From Ampullaceana balthica (lineage: Eukaryota; Mollusca; Gastropoda; Lymnaeidae): a DNA stretch of 64,000 bases. The notes under the pieces are model-generated. The model was not told the origin of the DNA. It did not search any database and was given only the letters and a program-made list of their open reading frames with translations. The stretch lies in assembly GCA_944989445.1 (NCBI GenBank), contig CALYLW010000331.1, positions 450,379 to 514,378 on the forward strand. Reading direction: 5' to 3'. A program made the translations under genes and the position numbers. Positions 48,645 through 60,870 of the stretch are shown piece after piece (position 1 is the first letter of the stretch; each line of letters starts with the position of its first letter).

Positions 48645-49049
48645 GAGGCCATCCATAAATGACGTCACGCGATTTTGGACGATTTTTCAGCCCCCCCCCC
48701 GTCACGCGTTGTCACAAAAACGTACCCCCCCTCAAATATGACGTCACAAAGATTTGCCGCCCCCCCCCAATAAAAACTGTATTTTTTCTATTTGAAAAGC
48801 AGCATGTTATAAAACATTTTTTTTTGGTGGTCATTTAAGTATGTATTTAGTGTAATGTTGCACTCTAACATCGTAACATGCCTGAAGCCATGTAAAACGT
48901 CATAAAATAAATTGTAAGAAATAAACTATTTAAGTGGAACTTATATTTAAAGTTGGGAATTTCAATGTGACGTCACATTTTAAAAAAAATGTGTAACCCC
49001 CCCCCCTTTTTATTTCTTTAGGCGCGTGACGTCATTTATGGGCGGCTCC
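48645..49049. mobile_element. Harbinger-like MITE in intron 1
   Basis: The termini are GAGGCCATCCATAAATGACG and (inverted) GGAGCCGCCCATAAATGACG. The flanks are TAA at 48,642-48,644 and 49,050-49,052, the reverse complement of the TTA seen at other copies. Three long C runs in the interior correspond to the G runs of the copies at 22.8 and 37.9 kb, so it lies in the opposite orientation. No coding frame. Confidence 0.82.
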
Positions 49050-49052
49050 TAA

Positions 49053-52000
49053 CCTATATAATGAAAAGTAAAGTAGCCCTTTATTTATAGCTTGTAGCCA
49101 TATTTAATAGTGTCGTATTGTAAGAATAAGCATTTCACAGGTTTAAGAATGAAACAGTTTAAAAGTATTTTGATCACTTCGTAACTTTGTACCATTCATG
49201 GGAAGGCTAGGAAAATATATTTTAAAAATGTATTATATATTTATCCATTTGTGTCCAGAAAACGCAAAGTTTTGTTGCCTTAATTTATCATAAACAAAAG
49301 AGTTGCCAGCTTTGCATTGTGACATTATAATCTTATGCCCTCAACTTTTGACTTTTGAATATCGTTCAAGTATATCTTGATAATAAAAAACAGACCTCGT
49401 CAGTTATCATACACCGAGCGCATGCAGAGTAAGTGCGAGTTCGATTATTTGCAAATTACTCCTTCCCTATGCAGCCCCCGCCCTGGCCAACAATGTGGGG
49501 ACCTCCCTCCGTCAGAACTCCTCGACGATCGGGGTTATTTCATGATTTCCTTCAAACAAGGGGCTCCTGTGTGGGTCTGTGGGGAATCACTTAGCACCGG
49601 CTGTTGAAAATCACCGCGGCTAATTTGTTGATGGCTCCGTAATGGCCGTGATGAGATAAAGACCCCGCTGATGGTCCTCGCGGCCCCGACAAACAACTCC
49701 CACGGCGCGCTTTACACCCACGGGTGGCAGGGGGGCCCCGAACCTGGGGGTCTGCTCGGCGCATTTCCCTCGCTGATGACGCCGCCATCGATGGGGATCA
49801 TATGTGGGGATACGAAAACCAGAGTCGGAGCATCAATAGGGGAACGGCTGGGGGGTGACATGAGACTCAATTATTCGGATGGCTTTAGCAGAGGAGCTGG
49901 CTCAGCAGCACCATAACGCGCAGAATGGTCCCACTCGGAAAGCTCTCCACTAGGATGGGTATATTTTTTTTAACATCAGTTCACGAGTGTTCCAGCTTGA
50001 AGCGCGCAGAAGTCGGCTCTCACGGAAAAGTAGCAGGTGGGGTGGAGGCGTGTTTGTGTATAGTGAATTACTTGATTTACTCGTGTAAGGGTCGGCCACG
50101 GTCTAGTTGTTGGTGTGCAACAGGGAAATACCGGTCCTTGTTCATCTTAAAGCTCAGATGACAGGTGTTGTAATACACCATGAGAAAATAGAAGCGATGT
50201 TCCGATTGGTATCTTCCCCCAATTTGATGCAGTGTATAATGTTGTTTCTTTTTTTATATCTTGCCCCAATATGATGTGCAATGTAGTGGTGAGTCTCTGT
50301 GTAACAATAACAATACCTTCTCAAGATCCCTTCACCTTTCAATAATACCCAATATTTTTTTACAATAAACTTAAAAGCTCCTCACCGAAGAATACAAATG
50401 TGCGTTTAATTCTATGACCTAATTACTAATTCCACTGAATCCTCAAAGATTTGATGGCAAGGAAAACTATAAAATATTTTTTTTAATGGTAATATCAACA
50501 ATCTTATTTAAAATTTCTGGTATTCTCAATTCGTTTTTTTTTCCTTTGTTTTGATAAATCCAATAGTTTCATTCGTTTTAATAGCTTTGAGAATTTTATT
50601 TTATTTTATTTTGTCTTAAGTTGGACAAAAAATTGAATACTGCAACCATGACTACCTATTAAATAAATTTACAACACATGTAAAGATCATAACTTTCTTT
50701 CTTTGCTTAAAAAAAAATAATGATCATTTATACAAAATTAAAGGTGTGATCGAGATCGTGATCCATGGATGGGATTGATATGGTGATCAATAGATGTGAT
50801 TAAGAGGGTGATCCATGGGTGTGATGATTGAGATTCCAATCCATGGATGTTAGACGATCTTCTAAGTTTAAAATCCACCCCCCCCCCGCTTCCCCTCCCT
50901 TGTCACTGTAATCAAGTCAACTACTGGTCATTACGGCAGTAACACGTCATTAGTCTCGCCATGCATTGTGAACTCACGGACTGATGGGCCATTCGACTGA
51001 CATCAGTATCGGGGTGAAACCTATTAGTAAGAGGCGGGGAATGACAAAGTAAACAAACAACTTTGGACGAGTTAGTTACCCTAACTAAGAGTAAGACACC
51101 CCCCCGCCCCCAAATTTGTTAACTCATGGCCATGGCGTCATTAAGACACTCAAGGCACGGTGTCAGGAACACACTGAACAAATAAACATATTAACTGTCA
51201 CATGTGATTAACATAATTTTGTGACGTAAGGTCACGTGTACAAGAAACGCGGGAAGAAAGGAGCATTTCTATTGGTTGAAAGTGTTGGGCGAACAGTTGT
51301 GTGTAGATTTCCGTCGAGGAAAGATGTATGGAGTATGCCTCAAGATTTCCACATTATATTACCTCAAATGACTTCTGTGTGTGCATAATATATATATATA
51401 TTAAAGTTGTTTTGGATAAACGAATTCTTCAGTGAATTATTGTGCACAAGATTATGTAATGTGAGAACGCCTACATAAAGAGTTACATATAGTTATAGTT
51501 ACATTAACATACATGATACTAACATCTTTATTTGTTCGTTTCTTTTTCTTTGAATATGTCATTTATATCATCACACTCATCTATCGAACAAATTTGGCTC
51601 GTACTAAAGTAATGTGAGAGGGGGTGTCGAAGGAGCTCTTACTTTTGTTTGACACCTTCAGAAGGCCCCAAAATGGCCGCGGTCTTTATCCAGAATGTTC
51701 AATGTTATTTTATAAACCTTGTTGGTAAGCGGACACCTTTACTTTCCACTTCCAAGTACATACTTATAGGAAACAATTTAATGAAAGAACGGACAACCTG
51801 AGAAGTTTTATGTCAAGTCAGACATGTTGTATTAAGTCACATCATAGAAACAATGTTTCCCCGAGGTTCTGTCTCTCAACCCTTCTCACGCCCCTCTGTT
51901 TCCTCTCCTATACTCTTACTCTCTCACCCCCCTCTTTTCTCAGTCTTATCCCCTCGCCCTACCACTCATTCTATCTCCAGCTCTGTCTACTCATTCCTAC

Positions 52001-52320
52001 CCCCCCCCTATCTCTAATCTTCATCTCTTTTAACCTCTATTTCCCGTTCACTTTAATCTAACAAAGAGAGATTTTTAAAAATCGTCATTTCCACAACTGA
52101 ATTCAAAATACAAGAATATATCCTGGTAGTTATGATAATGTTACTTACACAACCCATTCAACAGATGGCCATGAGTCTCTTTGTTCCCTTATAGTTAGAT
52201 AATGCAAATTTTACATTATCCTCCACTCTCCATTAACGTTGTATCCCTCAATTTTTGACCATCTATTTTATCCTAACTTCATCTACAAAAGAAACACCTC
52301 GTCCTATTCTGTTCTTTTTT
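49053..52320. other. Intron sequence with a GC-elevated island
   Basis: The stretch at 49,380-50,160 is complex and GC-elevated, with open frames on both strands but no known domain. It is a good candidate for an intronic enhancer. A short degenerate repeat (gtgatccatggatgtgat words) lies at 50,745-50,860, and a pyrimidine-rich run at 51,880-52,050. The rest is AT-rich. Confidence 0.35.
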
Positions 52321-52329
52321 TTATATTAT

Positions 52330-52570
52330 AGACTGGTTAATTACGCCAAGTCCATTAATTAAAATAAATTTAGCGTGACGTGAGCACTATGCGGGGCATT
52401 AACTCTTGCTGTACGGGAGCAATTCATCTCAGAGCCGTACGGCTCACGGAGCACTAGCCAGTTAATTATGCTCAACGTATTCTCTGACTTGTTGTCCGCG
52501 CGGTTAAATAATGTCGGCGTGTTCGAGTGACATTGTCTGCCTGCCTGCAACAACAACGACACATGTTGGA
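52330..52570. promoter_or_regulatory. Candidate homeodomain-bound element in intron 1
   Basis: About 240 bases of complex sequence with three TAAT-core palindromes: TTAATTAC at 52,337-52,344, ATTAATTAA at 52,354-52,362 and TTAATTAT at 52,462-52,469. A perfect 14-bp palindrome, GAGCCGTACGGCTC, lies between them at 52,432-52,445. TTAATTAC is the published binding preference of Nkx6.1, so autoregulation is conceivable; this is inference only. Confidence 0.35.
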
Positions 52571-53188
52571 GACGATAGGAATTTAGTAAGTGGTTGGGTC
52601 TAGGAGGAGGTGTTGTCAGTGGGATGTAAAAGAGACGCGGAACGTCATGGTGGTGGTCGGGTGGGTCGTGGGTGATGGGGAGGGGGTACGCTCTGTAAAT
52701 AATATGTTTATTTGGCGAGGTACAATTGGCTGTGTCAAATAGTTCATTGAGGAGGTTTTGCGTATAGAGTTGATTAAGAAGGTTGAGTTGAAAGAGTTGA
52801 TTGAAGACGTTGTCAATAGAGTTGACAGAAAGTTGTTTTTTTTTAAGTACTAGTAGAGTTGTTTAAAAATGTTACGCATATAGAGTTGCCTGAGAAGGTT
52901 GCGTTAAATAGAGTTGACTGAGGGCGGGGTACTAATAGCGATGATTTAGGAAATCGTACTAATATAGTTGACTGACGTCTTGTTCTTTGGGGTGATTGAA
53001 GGCGATGTTCATTTACCAGGTGCGATAATGGTAAAATTCTTTTAGACCACATAGTCGAAATAGAACCTGGTTATTTCTGATTTATGAAGGCATAGTGGCA
53101 TGGGGTTAACTCAACCTATTTTAATTTATCGAATAATTTCCACACACACACACACACAAAATCATCCGTAAAAAAGATTGTAACACTT
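52571..53188. other. Intron sequence with loosely repeated GAGTTG motif
   Basis: From about 52,730 to 52,960 the words agagttga, gttgattga and aggttg recur irregularly, as in a decayed tandem repeat. No gene. Confidence 0.5.
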
Positions 53189-53335
<147 letters not shown>

Positions 53336-53813
53336 AATTATTTAAAAAGTGGTTTTGAGGCGTATATATGTCAACTGAATGTAATATTGTTTAGATTATT
53401 GTTACTGTTTATTGTTAAGATCTTTTATTTGGCGTGAATTGACTCATTAAAGTTGTCTTTGTTATCAGCCATGTTGAGCCACGCACCATACGGTACTTAT
53501 GTATGGGTCCAACTCGGGCTGTAACATTAATGTTGAAAGTAGGGCTGCGGAAATTAACGATTAATTTCTCGATTAATCGTTAATTTTTGTTAACGATTAA
53601 ATTTTTTAACGATTAATAGACCCACCACTTATAAATGTACTGGAAGTTAAAAAGTAAAAATTTTCGGCCGATATATACAAACAAAATTTCCGGACGATTA
53701 CACGAACATTTTGATTTTAAACTATTGACTGATGCATGTGAATGTTCAAAATGTTGATAAAGGTTTTTGTGTCCATTGAGAGAAATCGTTTGCCTATACC
53801 CCCCTATACCATA

Positions 53814-54001
53814 CAATGTTCCCTCTAAGTCTAAGCTTCGTTGGTCCGTGTGCAAATTATTTTAAAAAAAACTCGTGTACAAAGTTGCACAACGTCCATT
53901 TTTTGTGCAATATTTTACAAAATTTGCTGTGTGGTGATTTTAAACTCCTGCGAGGCGTCGGTCGAATAACAGCGCAGCCGCGCTGCTTAAAGGGAACATT
54001 G
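53814..54001. mobile_element. 188-bp hAT-like MITE nested in the larger element
   Basis: The ends are CAATGTTCCCTCTAAG and (inverted) CAATGTTCCCTTTAAG. The flanking 8-mers are ATACCATA and CTACCATG, six of eight matching, so the duplication has decayed or shifted. GC-rich inner palindrome gcgcagccgcgctg lies near the right end. Confidence 0.75.
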
Positions 54002-54286
54002 CTACCATGGTTCTAAGATTTCGCTTACATATCACCTGAAAACCAAACATCCACTATAGTCACTATAGTATCAGAAACTTCAACTGAGACAAACTAAAGC
54101 TATGTGAACGATTGTTCAGCTCGGCTGGTTATATTGTCAATTAAACCCGCTCATCACTTATGTCATCACAAATAATGTCAACACACTTGTCTTTTTGCGT
54201 ATTTGGTTAAAAGATGACATATAAAAGAGACATTCCAGTGTTATTTAGATTTTCATCAAGAACGTTTAATAAGTGTTACTTATGAC

Positions 54287-55567
54287 TAGGGGTCTACCGA
54301 TATATCGGCTGGCCGATATATCGGCACCGATATCTGGATATCGGCAATATCGGTATCGGTAGCATGTAAAGGTCCCGATATTGACGTCACCGATATTTCA
54401 TAAAAAGTGACATTTTGACCCAAAAAAAAACGGAAACAAAAAAAAACCTATAATTTAGATTTAGAATATCTCGACAAATTAATATATACCGGTATTGAAA
54501 TAGTCAAAAGAGTCCTAGTATTAAAATGTGCAACCACGATACAGTTTGCCATGTGCTTTGATATTGTTTAGGTATCGGCCGATTTTCGTATACTCAGAAA
54601 TACTGTGTAAATAGTGCCGATGCCAAGTATACCGTAATATCTCTAATAAATGTATAACATTATGTTCACGTAATTGCTCTAATAGCAAAGATGCACGCAG
54701 AATCGCAGATGTCTAAAACATTTCGTTTGGTATGGAATAACAAAATGTACCGTGTGAAGACTTGTTGTCATTGGCAACCATTCAACCTTTAACCTCATTT
54801 TCATTCTATTACTAGTATTACTATTACTTTGTCCTCATTATTTCATTCATAAAGGTGGCCGTGTGCAAAAGCCATTAAACTATTGGTTAGAATTAATAAT
54901 TATGAGTCAAGGTTGAAGTTTCAAAAGAACTTCGTAATTTTGCTTGTCCATTTTTATAAAGGACGGTTCGTTTTGTTATGAGTCCTTTGTAGGTCATGAT
55001 CTGGAACTTGTAAACACATCGGAAACTTCGTTTCGGGAGAAAAAAAAATCGGTATTATCGGCAAAACTGGATATCGGTAGACCCCTTAATTATAAAATAT
55101 AAATAATTACGAGTGATAAATTTAAGAATGGCGTCATCAAATATGACCACTGTTATTTTTGTCCTAACAAATACTCATATCGGCACTCATATCGGAAGAA
55201 AATATCGGTAATATCGGCAAAAATACTTATCGGTAGACCCCTAATATAAAATATAAATAATTAGGAGTGATGAATTTAAGAATGATCGATGTCATCAAAT
55301 AAGACCGCTGGTTTTTGTCCTAACAAATACCCTATCGGCACTCATATCGGAAAAAAATATCTGTAATATCGGCAAAAATGCGTATCGGTAGTCCCCTAAT
55401 ATTAAAGATAAATAATTACGAGTGATAAATTTAAGAATGACGTCATCAAATATGACCGCTGGTTTTTGTCCTAACAAATACTCATATCGGCACTCATATC
55501 GGCAAAAAAAATATCGGTAATATCGGTATCGGCAATATCGGCAAAAAGGCATATCGGTAGACCACTA
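54287..55567. mobile_element. hAT-like element with tandemly repeated right end
   Basis: The ends are TAGGGGTCTACCGATAT and (inverted) TAGTGGTCTACCGATAT. A perfect 8-bp duplication CTTATGAC flanks it (54,279-54,286 and 55,568-55,575). Both ends are built of many ATATCGG words. The right end is iterated: TATCGGTAG-type termini start at 55,072, 55,228, 55,383 and 55,552, spaced 155-169 bp. No transposase frame. Confidence 0.9.
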
Positions 55568-55687
55568 CTTATGACATCATAATTTTAATTTTTTGCTTTA
55601 ATCGAAATTAACGATTAATTAATCGTTAATTTTTCAAAGTTAACGATTAAATTTAAATTAATCGTTAACAGCCCTAGTTGAAAGTAA

Positions 55688-56514
<827 letters not shown>

Positions 56515-56791
56515 GGGGCCGTCCATAAAGTACGTCACGCTATTTTTGACCATTTTTAACTCCCCCCTCCCCCTGTCACAAACTGTCACACATCTTGGAA
56601 CCCCCCCGCCCCCATAAAGTACGTCACACTTTCGAACAAATATTTTGTTTTTCATTAATAGAATAATCAACATTTAATATAAAACAGCGTGACGTCACAC
56701 ATGGCTGGACCCCTCTCCCCCTGTCACAAACTGTCACACTTTCTTACACCCCCTCCCCCTCTGGAGCGTGACGTACTTTATGGACGGCCCC
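56515..56791. mobile_element. Harbinger-like MITE, second subfamily
   Basis: The termini are perfect inverted repeats, GGGGCCGTCCATAAAGTACG at both ends, flanked by TTA at 56,512-56,514 and 56,792-56,794. The terminus reads AAAGTACGTCAC where the other three copies read AAATGACGTCA. The interior contains a direct duplication of cccctgtcacaaactgtcac. No coding frame. Confidence 0.88.
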
Positions 56792-56794
56792 TTA

Positions 56795-57394
56795 GGTATA
56801 ATAACAAGCCTATTTTAAAATTCAGAGTTTCTGAGTTCTATACGGGGCTACGTGTCACCAATTTCAGTCATATTTTAGAGTTTGGTTGGGGCTTGTGTGA
56901 GGGGGTAGGGGTTCGATGATAATTAGACTAATCGCTACCCATGGCGCGATGATGAGTCAAATTTTTGAGTTCAACATGTTTTTTAAAATTCAATTTGGTC
57001 GCCGCAATCTCAATTAATTAGAGCGGGTTTAAGGCATTGGTTCGTTTTGTTATTCTAATTACCAGCATGGCCGGGAAGCACATTACCTGTATGGGCGCGT
57101 TCTACAGTCTCTTTGGGTTGGCTACCGTGGCTAGGAAATTAATCGGAGGGTTTATACAGTGAGGGGTCGTCAGGCGGACTCAACAACAATGCTAAGTGGG
57201 TATATCATTAAACAGATGGACGATTCGTGCATATTTGGTGCGCAACTTTTGTTGTTGGTGACTCGACCCAGACAGTCATACACGAAGTGGGTCGTCAGAC
57301 AGACATACAAGAAGTGGGTCGTTACTGGGTCGGAATGTTTTTTCTTCTATTTGGCTCCTGTGATCTCGTTGTAACGACAAGCGTGAATGACGTC
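56795..57394. other. Intron 2 spacer
   Basis: No gene or element recognised. From 57,250 to 57,330 gtcagacagacatacaag and acgaagtgggtcgt words recur, a small imperfect tandem repeat. Confidence 0.4.
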
Positions 57395-58015
57395 AGTTGA
57401 ATGGTGTATGTTGGTGTGAGTCACGACAACTAGTGTTGAATGGTGTATGTTGGTGTGAGTCACGACAACAAGTGTTGAATGGTGTATGTTGGTGTGAGTC
57501 ACGACAACTAGTGTTGAATGGTGTATGTTGGTGTGAGTCACTACAACACGTGTTGAATGGTGTATGTTGGTGTGAGTCACGACAACAAGTGTTGAATGAT
57601 GTATGTTGGTGTGAGTCACTACAACACGTGTTGAATGGTGTATGTTGGTGTGAGTCACGACAACTAGTGTTGAATGGTGTATGTTGGTGTGAGTCACGAC
57701 AACAAGTGTTGAATGGTGTATGTTGGTGTGAGTCACGACAACTAGTGTTGAATGGTGTATGTTGGTGTGAGTCACTACAACACGTGTTGAATGGTGTATG
57801 TTGGTGTGAGTCACGACAACAAGTGTTGAATGATGTATGTTGGTGTGAGTCACTACAACACGTGTTGAATGGTGTATGTTGGTGTGAGTCACGACAACTA
57901 GTGTTGAATGGTGTATGTTGGTGTGAGTCACTACAACACGTGTTGAATGGTGTATGTTGGTGTGAGTCACGACAACACGTGTTGAATGGTGTATGTTGGT
58001 GTGAGTCATGTCTAC
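57395..58015. repeat. 39-bp minisatellite with 234-bp higher-order repeat
   Basis: About sixteen copies of gaatggtgtatgttggtgtg followed by agtcacgacaacaagtgtt. Three recurring variants differ at the end: ACTAGT, CAAGTG and CACGTG types (the last usually with cactac). Units 1-6 and 7-12 follow the same variant order, including a shared gatgta change in the fifth-to-sixth junction, so a six-unit block was duplicated. Every unit contains TGAGTCA, the AP-1 consensus. The unit is a multiple of three, giving stop-free frames on both strands (208 and 262 codons) that are not credible genes. Confidence 0.96.
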
Positions 58016-58890
58016 AAGAATGAATGGCGCAGGTTGTGTGTTGTATGTTGTATGTTCGTGTGAGTCATGTCTATAAGAATGATCTACGCTGGTTGTGTTT
58101 TGTATGTTGTATGTTGGTGTGAGTAACAACAACAAAAGTGAACAAACCTGGTTGTATGTTGTATGTTGGTGGGAGTCATGTCTATCAAGAATGAATGGCG
58201 CAGGTTGTGTGTTCTATGTTGTTGTTGTATGTGGGTGTCAGCCACGAGAACTTAACAATGTCGAAAATACCGAACGAGTTTTACTTTGTCATGCACGGTG
58301 AAGGTGTCAATAATGATGTATCTATGTAGATAGCACATAGTTTTTTTTAAAAAAATAAATCGATGTTGTGATGAAGTTGTCAGGATGGTTGATGTTAGTG
58401 GTTACAATCATCATTTACAATTTTACAGTTAATAAAACAACAACTTTGTTATGATCGTGACACACATTTTTAATTAAATGAAAATTATTCTCTGTGCACG
58501 GTGATCAAATCTGGGATACTTTCACTTTCAGCAGCTGTCTTCGTGTTTCTGGGAGGTTCAATGGGGAATTTCAATTTAGCTTTGAGGTTATAGCTTCAGC
58601 TTATTTTTAAAATGAAAATGATACGATGGTAATTCCACCAGGCTATCATTAAAACTATGGGATTCCCTTACGTAAATGTAAAACAACAAGAATGTTTGTT
58701 TTCATTTTGGCTTTCATTCGGGGTGGAAGGCACAAACATGTCGTTACGACCTTCGTTTGATTTGTTTGTAAGATAGACTAACCTAAACTCACAGAACGCC
58801 GAATTCTAATCAAGAATGAATACGTGACCTTAAAATTCGCTTTACATTACATTTTAGAGATAAATACTTTAAAATAAACAAGGCGTGGAG
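58016..58890. other. Intron 2; degenerate flank of the minisatellite, then AT-rich DNA
   Basis: To about 58,240 the sequence keeps minisatellite words (ttgtatgttggtgtgagt, gtctacaagaatgaatggcg) in a longer, diverged period of about 60 bp. After that it is ordinary AT-rich intron. Confidence 0.5.
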
Positions 58891-58893
58891 CGC

Positions 58894-59450
58894 TTAAACT
58901 AAGGGAAACTTCGCTGGCGCTCCAGACCACGTGAATCTCATCACATTAGTCTCCCCTGGCCCGATGAAGACGTTGGCGCTAGTGGCCGTGTTCCACTTCA
59001 TCGGCCCAGACCTATCGGCAGACGATGTCGTGTTCACTGCAGACGAGAGCGCCCCCCTGTTTATTTTCCCGAGGATGTAGAATGGCACCGAGTAAACGCC
59101 TCGGTTTGCCGGGACAATGGCAGTGGGGGGAGGGCTGACATTAGATCTTGATGGGACCACTCGATTACTGCTCAATGATTCCCACGCGGCGGAGATACAT
59201 CCGAGGTGGGGGTCATCGGTTTTATGAAGTCGACATTCCAGGTCTTATTCTTTCTGTTAGCCGTCAAATCAGGTTTCCCGTTACCACGGCAGTTAACATG
59301 GATGGGGACCGGAGAGAGGGAACTGGCTTAGTCTTTAAGGTGTTAGAAAAACTGTACCACCTGGGTACCGGTATAGCTGCCACATGTTCCCGTAGGAGAA
59401 CCTCTGGGTAGGACGCCAAGTGCCATTGTTGCAGAGATGATTTTTCTTCA
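58894..59450 (-). pseudogene. Coding-like antisense segment, frame broken
   Basis: On the minus strand two adjoining open stretches have GC-rich, gene-like codon use unlike the surrounding intron. The first runs from about 59,450 to a stop at 59,264 (contains VPRWYSFSNTLKTKPVPSL). The second, in another frame, runs from 59,244 to a TAA at 58,894 (contains VPANRGVYSVPFYILGKINR and ends FTWSGAPAKFPLV). No family was recognised and no clean splice pair joins them, so it may be a decayed gene copy or an antisense gene exon. No start codon or poly(A) signal could be fixed. Confidence 0.35.
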
Positions 59451-59742
59451 CTGTTCAAAACATTCAAAATGTTTCCCTGGGTGCTAAAAAAAAACGGTGG
59501 ACTAGTTTTGGTCCATGCTGTCTTGGTCAACATAGGATTGAAGAAAAAAATGGGTAACCTAAAACGTTTTTTTTTCTCCCGTTCCTGTGCTCTGGTGTGG
59601 GTGGCCACGCGTATATGACCGACGGAAATGTTAACGATGTCATGTGGTTTCAAAAGTAGTATTTTTCGTAAAACGCTGCTATATTAAATTTGGTTGAAAT
59701 TTAGATAATGCATTTAAATTGATGTTCATAAAGGCTATATAC
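59451..59742. other. Intron 2 spacer
   Basis: Nothing recognised; composition falls back to AT-rich. Confidence 0.4.
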
Positions 59743-60191
59743 TAGGTCTGCGGAAATGAACGATTAATTAATCGATTAATCATTAAAAATCTAATCGATT
59801 ACAATTAATTTGATACATTAAAATTAGATTTGAAATTTACGAAAATATTTGTAATTTTTTTCTCCCAATTTATTAATCATTTATATTTTTTGCTACTTAC
59901 ATAACAATAACTATTACCTCGTAACAGTTTTATTTATTTAGACGTGAATAAGTAAACAAAAAGGTTTTTCTTCCTTATTTCTTGCATAGCAGAACGAATT
60001 TGCTGTGTTAAGTCACAAAATTTGGGAGCCATTGAATTACCGCGACTTAACCGATTTCGTGGAATAATGAATCGCAACTTAACGGGATCTATATATGCGT
60101 TATAAAAATATAATTAATCGAAATTAATCGATTAATCGGTTAAACTTTTCCCGATTAATCGAACTATTTTTTTAATAAAGTCCCAGACCTA
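59743..60191. mobile_element. hAT-like MITE, same family as the 53.5 kb element
   Basis: The left end TAGGTCTGCGGAAATGAACG differs by a few bases from the left end at 53,540. The right end, inverted, reads TAGGTCTGGGAC. The target duplication is CTATATAC (59,735-59,742) and CTATGTAC (60,192-60,199), one mismatch. Stacked ATTAATCGATTAAT palindromes follow both ends. No coding capacity in 449 bp. Confidence 0.85.
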
Positions 60192-60240
60192 CTATGTACG
60201 CAATATTATTTAAAACAACAAAAGTGTTCATCTTATTGGC

Positions 60241-60545
60241 CTAGCGCCGCGGTGGTCTAGCGGTAGCGCGCTGGACTACCGAACCGAGGTAGAAGAGAGT
60301 CACTGTGTTGGCAAAGCCCCCAGGGCATTGTGCTGGCCACACAATCCCTTGCTCGTTAGTGGTGGCTAAATAAAACTTGTGAGCGCTACTTCACTTGCCC
60401 CATAGTCCGTCATGGACTGGAAAGGGGTTCATATTATTGGACTATTCTTGTTTGGCCTCCACCTGCCTTGTGACGTTATCGCAGGAGAAAGAGCTTCTGC
60501 ATGAGACTCTCTGAAGTGATAAGAAATCACGAACCTTGCTTCATC
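60241..60545 (+). mobile_element. Candidate tRNA-derived SINE
   Basis: The start, gcgccgcggtggtctagcgg followed by tagcgcgctggactaccga, looks like the 5' half of a tRNA, with an A box GTGGTCTAGCGGT. The expected B box is degraded. A non-tRNA body of complex sequence follows, with a small hairpin (AGTCC-gtcat-GGACT near 60,400). No target duplication was identified. Confidence 0.45.
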
Positions 60546-60870
60546 TGTGAGAAAAGTTCAACAATATCACTTGTATAAATGTAAATAAAATAACATTAAA
60601 TGAAAATACTGATTAACAATTATTCTAATTAAAAAATCAGCAAAATTTTAAACATCGACGAATTTCTTATTAGTCTTTTGATACTTTGAATTTTGCATAA
60701 ATATTATGATCAAGTAGTTGATCCCTAAATTGGTTTCGTCAGGTTGTGAAAGTAGGGCATTTTATTTCCAACACGCTTTCGTTCAGTTCTCTTCACGGAA
60801 GCGCACTTGGCCAAACCTCTTGCAACGTTTATTTTAGAAGTAGATCACTCAGAACTGAATAACCCTCCCA
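60546..60870. other. AT-rich intron spacer
   Basis: Nothing recognised. Confidence 0.4.

Larger units (their letters stand above)
53540..55676. mobile_element. hAT-like element hosting two younger insertions
   Basis: The left end is TAGGGCTGCGGAAATTAACG and the right end, inverted, TAGGGCTGTTAACGATTAAT. The target duplication is perfect: GTTGAAAG at 53,532-53,539 and 55,677-55,684. Both ends are followed by stacked AACGATTAAT palindromes. Removing the two inserted elements leaves about 0.65 kb, with no transposase. Its right edge is 161-168 bp from the homeobox exon. Confidence 0.9.

Noticed and set aside
57347..58135. 262-codon minus-strand and 208-codon plus-strand open frames
   Set aside because: Both come from a 39-bp tandem unit (a multiple of three) that lacks stops in these frames. 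Two overlapping repetitive proteins on opposite strands inside an intron are not credible.
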